64,000 nt of DNA, taken from the NCBI GenBank assembly GCA_964030785.1, contig OZ034970.1:20845134-20909133 (forward strand). Direction: 5' to 3'. Position numbers and translations under genes: made by a program. The notes under the pieces were generated by a model, which was not told where the DNA came from, did not search any database, and worked only from the letters and a program-made list of their open reading frames with translations. Positions 54,447 through 64,000 of the stretch are shown in pieces. Every line of letters starts with the position of its first letter. Positions within the stretch are counted from its first letter, which is position 1. This DNA is from Siderastrea siderea (taxonomy: Eukaryota > Cnidaria > Anthozoa > Scleractinia > Rhizangiidae).

Positions 54447-56641
54447 TTAATTGTCCCTTATAAATGGTGTCACACATTGATTGTCCCAGAATGTAAGTTG
54501 ACGATGACTGTCGCCGAAGACTAGTGGATTGTGGGACCGCGGGACGGACTTCTTTGTCTTGAAGAAACTTGCTTTGAAACAACTTGCTCTCTTTAAAACC
54601 CTCATTGCGGTAACTGGACACTCACGAAGTGAAGGCATCCATTCCACTGGTATTTGAGTTTTCTCCTTCCATTCATCTTCATCAGGATCATAGCATTCAA
54701 TTATACCTGACTGGCGTTCATAAACGCTTACTAAAAACACCTTGTCATCTGCACACACCACAGTGCTGCTGCAAATATCTGGTGATTTAAGGCTTGCTAT
54801 AAAATGCCATTCGTTTGGTTTCTCGTCGTGCACTTCGCAACTGTGTAATTGTAATGACTCGGCAGCACAGCCTCCAAAAACGAAAATTTTGCCGTAAGCA
54901 GCAGCGCCAAAAGCAGCCGCTCTTGCTTCTTGAAGGTCAGCTATTTTGTCCCACGTGTTTGTGCTGAGGTTGTACCTATCAGCGTCAGCCATTACTGACA
55001 TTAATCGCGTAAAATAATACCACTTTAGGCATCCACCAAGAAAATAAATATAGTTATCTTTGGCTACAATGCAAATATGTTCCCTTATCATTGGACCCAT
55101 ATCGAAGAGCGCTAAATGTTCCCATTGGTTCGATTCCGGTTTGTACCTTTCAATGAGGGAAAATGCCTTTGCCCACAATAACGGTAGCCACGAGGTTGCT
55201 GGATAAGACACCTCTCACAACGACCACCTGACAAGGCGAAAATTTCTTCATCATTTTTAACAAACACTTGCCTGGCTTTCAACGCAAGTAGGTGTCAGTG
55301 TGGCCAAGCAGTCAGAGAATAAGACAATATCTTCTATTTTCCCTGCACCTCTATCGAATAACGCTACACGTTCCCATGAGTTCGATTCGGGTTTGTACTT
55401 TTCAATGAAGCGATGCCTTTGCTCACAATTAGGGACGCGATCTCTAAGACGTAGAGTGTCAAGACACCGATTGCAAGAACCTCTTGACAAGGCGTAAATT
55501 TCTTCATCATTTTTAGCAAACACTTGCCTGGCTTTAAGTGGCAATGTCGTCCAGCAGTTAGAGAAGGAATCATAGACTAATAGCTTTGTAACGGCATAGA
55601 AGTAAAGATTATCCCGACAAGAAGCCATCCCCATTTCTGTGTTTGATGGCCCTGGTAAGGTGAATCTTGACCACCTGTCCTCCCGAGGGAAATAACAAAA
55701 TAGAATACTTTGGTTGTTTTCACTACGAAAACCGTTTACGTCGTAGAGTACAATAACAGAGGTTTCTAGCGACTTTCGTGGCATAGTACTGTAAAGGTAA
55801 TGAAATCCAGAGTCAATGAGTTTCATAGCGTCCTTCACAAGATCCATATAGGCTTCATGGTCATTCACAAGATCATTTGTCACAACATCATTGTGTAGGA
55901 AGTCACGCGATAAATAAACAAGGCGAACTTCACGAAACAACTCGGCAAAATATTTCTTTCGCTCGCTTTTGTCACGGTCCATCCATGCTAGAATGATCTT
56001 GAACACATCTTCCTCGGCACTAACATTTATTTCGTCACTTGAAATCCACAATTGAACTTCCTCGCTCGAGAGATTTAAAAACTCTTCCGTCTTCGCTACT
56101 GTAGTGAAATTTGAATTGATGAACATTTTCGTTGCGAAAATGAGTTCTTTGCATCGAAATCTTTCTGCAACCTGGTAAGTTAATATAGCCTTTGAAGAAT
56201 CCAAGGTCTGTGCTAAAACTTTACCAGCAAGAATTTTTAGATGTGGAAGAACCAAATAGTCCGCTATCGCGATTATCTCTTGAGGTTAGCTGAACATTTC
56301 TAGTGTAAATATACTCTAATATCTTTCCGAAACAACGTTCGGTCAGCATTTCCAACTGAACTACTCCTTGGTGGGTCTCGCTCATGTTGTTGTTAAAAAG
56401 CTTTCCAAAAAAAGGACTTGCCTCTGAAAGAACACGTCTAGGAGCTTTAAATTCTCGTCTCCCATGTTCGACCACCAAAGTAACGTCGTATGGATTGTTG
56501 GGGGGTTTCCTGTGGAACAAAAACTTGCTTCGTGCTCGGAATATCTTCAGCGCAATGTTCTCCCATTGAAATGAAGTTTGCCTCTCTAAGGTTTCTAGTA
56601 AGCTGCTCTTTGCCGAGATATGTTGTATGCCACTGTTTCAA
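54447..56641 (-). pseudogene. BTB-BACK-Kelch (KLHL-like) gene, intronless, frame-broken
   Basis: Minus strand. A BTB domain (NPYDVTLVVEHGRREFKAPR, VLSEASPFFGKLF, LEYIYTRNVQL) at about 56560-56285 is followed in another frame by BACK (VAERFRCKELI, EEVQLWISSDEINVSAEEDVF, ILAWMDRD) and Kelch-type repeats to 54447. KLHL proteins are Cullin-3 substrate adaptors. At least four one-base breaks are visible: near 56550, 56275-56290, 55230-55260 and about 55165-55175. Part of the Kelch region is duplicated in tandem: YKPESNSWERVALFDRG (about 55365-55420) and YKPESNQWEHLALFDMG (about 55090-55145), about 280 bp apart. Lack of introns suggests a retrocopy or an expanded intronless family member. Probably non-functional. 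Confidence 0.82.
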
Positions 56642-58758
56642 TAAAACAAAGAAGTTTTTCTTTTCCCAACTGGATGAAATGGACGAATTTTTAAGTGCCC
56701 TCTAAATTTGTAAGTGACTGGAACTGCTCATTCTGCCTGATTGGTAAATTGTGGTTTTGGGGGCATGTCACAACTCACATTAAAGGGAAGTCAGAGTCAA
56801 AGAGAGAAGTTTAAGTCTACAATACTATCGATGACAAGTGGCTGACATGCACTGAAACACACTAGATGCGGTATGTGTGTGTGTGTGGCATGGACCATGG
56901 TTATTAAAAAAAGAAAATTTCCAAACAATTTTAACTTCCCTTGGGCATACCAGAGCAAAGTTAACAATGCTTCAGAAAATGAAATTTTACCTACAGTCGA
57001 CCCTTTTATTTTCCTACTTCTACCGGTAAATATCCAATAATTTTTCAGAGTTCATGGAAGGTAGACTTTCGATAGGGTTTTGTTACGTATGATTTGCCTG
57101 ACAACTAGAAGTTACCCATGTCACCTTGTTTGAATTTCTTGGCTTTCAGGCATCCACCAACGTTTTCCTATATCCCAAAGACCTTCTTCGTATGAGTAGG
57201 CTTTCGTAGACGCCAATTACCTCCGCCCCCTCCCCCGGACGAAGTGGTATAAGTCAAGTCCGATACTTTAAGATGATCAGATTGTGGTCATAGCCACTTT
57301 TATCGTCGCATACGGTTTGATAGTGGCCAGAATCGACATATCTGGGGAACTGCACATTGAGATGATTGGTCTGCCATTTTAACCGAGAAAACGCTAGGTG
57401 GTGTTTATTAAGGAAATCTCGTCCATGACTGTCACCACCTTTCAAGTTAAGAGACACGAATTTATATTCAGAGTGAACTGCTGCTCCAGTCTACGGAACA
57501 GATGGATACTAGAAATCCCTCCCCTATCTCGGACAAGGTTCTAAGCTGCTAGCTGGAAATCTACTTAATACAGTTTTATTAAACTAGGGAAAAATAAAGG
57601 TGTTTTGAAACTGGTAGCTGAGAAAACGGAATATGTCAGATGGGACCGTTGTAAGTTTGGATGAATCACCACAAAATTGCTGGATTACACTTCAGAAAAT
57701 ATTAGCAAAATAACGCGTTCTAGTTTAGTGCTTTATTCAGTGACGTCAAGGGTGTAAAAACAAGCACAAAGATAATAAGATGAACCGATTCTATAATGCT
57801 TCCTTAAGAGCATACACGCAGAGCGTTTCAGGACGCCGGTTGTTCAAAGCAGGATTAAAGTAATCCAGGAATACGGTCAACGATTGGACTACAAGGCCAA
57901 ATTTGCTATGAGCGAATAGACAGCGAGCACAGTCCGCGATTAGAGTATTCGCTCATCGAAGTCAAGGACAAGCAGTGGAATTGTTTTAGAAAACATGCAA
58001 ATAACTTTAAGAGAAAAAAAAAACTGCTTCACAACCCATCAAAAGAATTGATTTTTCTAGGCCAGAGCACGCACAATCGTTCTCTATCAACGATTATAGT
58101 GCAACGCTAAATTTTGGCGTGCTCTCATTGGCCGAAATCGATCAGGTGACGCGATAGTGTCTCCTAAGCGAACGCCAATCAGCGAATAGTGCCCGCTTTT
58201 GGCAATTTCGCTCAAAATTTAGCGTTGTGAAACAACAGAGTCCTCCTGTCTCAGGCCCTATGTGTGATAAGTTCCCACGGAAATTTGATGTTCAAACTTC
58301 ATATAAGCCCTCGAACTACGTTCTCGGACTAATATTTGTTGTGAACATCAAATTTCCTCGGGCAACCTATCACACGATAGTGCCTTCGACAGAAGGACTC
58401 TATTGTTTAAATAGAAAAACAGAAAACACTTGTCTCTGCTGAATAAATTTATTAAGTAATTGGTAAGCATTTTTCGGCTAATCTTAAACTTTCACTTACA
58501 GCAATAAAAAACTAATCCCGGATTAGTGCTAATCCACCTTTGAACTAATGGGTTCAGGACAGGGTTTCTCAAAGCATGCGATTTTATCTCAACATATAGG
58601 TAGTCATTTCAGAGGATTATTGTATTGTTTTTTGCTTTTGAAATCAGTGTGAGGCAATCCTATCGGGGACTCCCCCTGGAGATTCCCAGAAAGAGGCCAT
58701 ACAGGGAATTCCCCTAGGGAATCCTTTCTGCGAATCTCCCCGGGAATCTCTGAGAATC
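56642..58758. other. Intergenic with dispersed repeats
   Basis: No gene supported. About 56968-57085 is the inverted relative of 4885-4985. Near 58075-58225 an imperfect inverted repeat around TTTAGCGTTG / CAACGCTAAA suggests another MITE. 58255-58395 contains an inverted repeat around GGAAATTTGATGTTC / GAACATCAAATTTCC. Confidence 0.5.

Positions 58759-64000
<5,242 letters not shown>

Overview
Animal nuclear DNA, AT-rich and intron-bearing, most consistent with a cnidarian, probably an anthozoan or stony coral. The reasons are spliced metazoan genes, heavy MITE and Penelope load, a cnidarian-type Polinton, and collagen-hydroxylysine glucosidase paralogues carrying a signal peptide. This is inferred from sequence alone.

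Layout. (1) 906-6856 and 14919-20065: two tandem plus-strand genes for a GH65 protein-glucosylgalactosylhydroxylysine glucosidase (PGGHG/ATHL1-like). The first is cut by the window edge; the second is complete, with a signal peptide. Their introns and spacer hold a Penelope-like remnant, several MITEs, an AT-rich inverted-repeat element and a CR1/jockey-type LINE fragment. (2) 20066-28303: no gene seen; MITEs and simple repeats. (3) 28304-35491: a 7.2 kb near-perfect palindrome with arms of about 2.83 kb. Its 1.25 kb spacer carries a tRNA-like gene and a frame-broken zinc-finger protein gene; a 276 bp MITE sits in the left arm only. (4) 35719-52196, minus strand: a two-exon gene I predict for a secreted acidic protein, with exon 2 split by (5) 36352-50891, a 14,540 bp Polinton/Maverick with 632 bp terminal inverted repeats and a perfect 6 bp target duplication (AAAGAT). 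(6) 54447-56641, minus: a frame-broken BTB-BACK-Kelch gene. (7) 58759-63730, minus: the last ten exons of SEC23.

The Polinton carries a virion and replication set: tail-fibre-like protein, packaging ATPase, penton-like and double-jelly-roll capsid proteins, small GSG-motif virion proteins, adenain-like protease, zinc ribbon, parvovirus-type phospholipase A2 domain, chromodomain integrase, a small DNA-binding-like protein and protein-primed PolB with an embedded endonuclease-VII-like zinc module. Capsid and polymerase each have a one-base frame break.

The most notable observation is three junctions where the downstream reading frame lies in -1 and the overlap holds a canonical -1 slippery heptamer in the correct phase: A AAA AAG inside a run of twelve A (virion protein to protease), G GGA AAC followed at once by TGA (zinc ribbon to PLA2), and A AAA AAC (PLA2 to integrase, which has no usable ATG). 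Two of the three are followed, after 6 nt, by a drawable stem. This suggests retrovirus-like frameshift decoding in a Polinton. It is readable in the sequence but untested.
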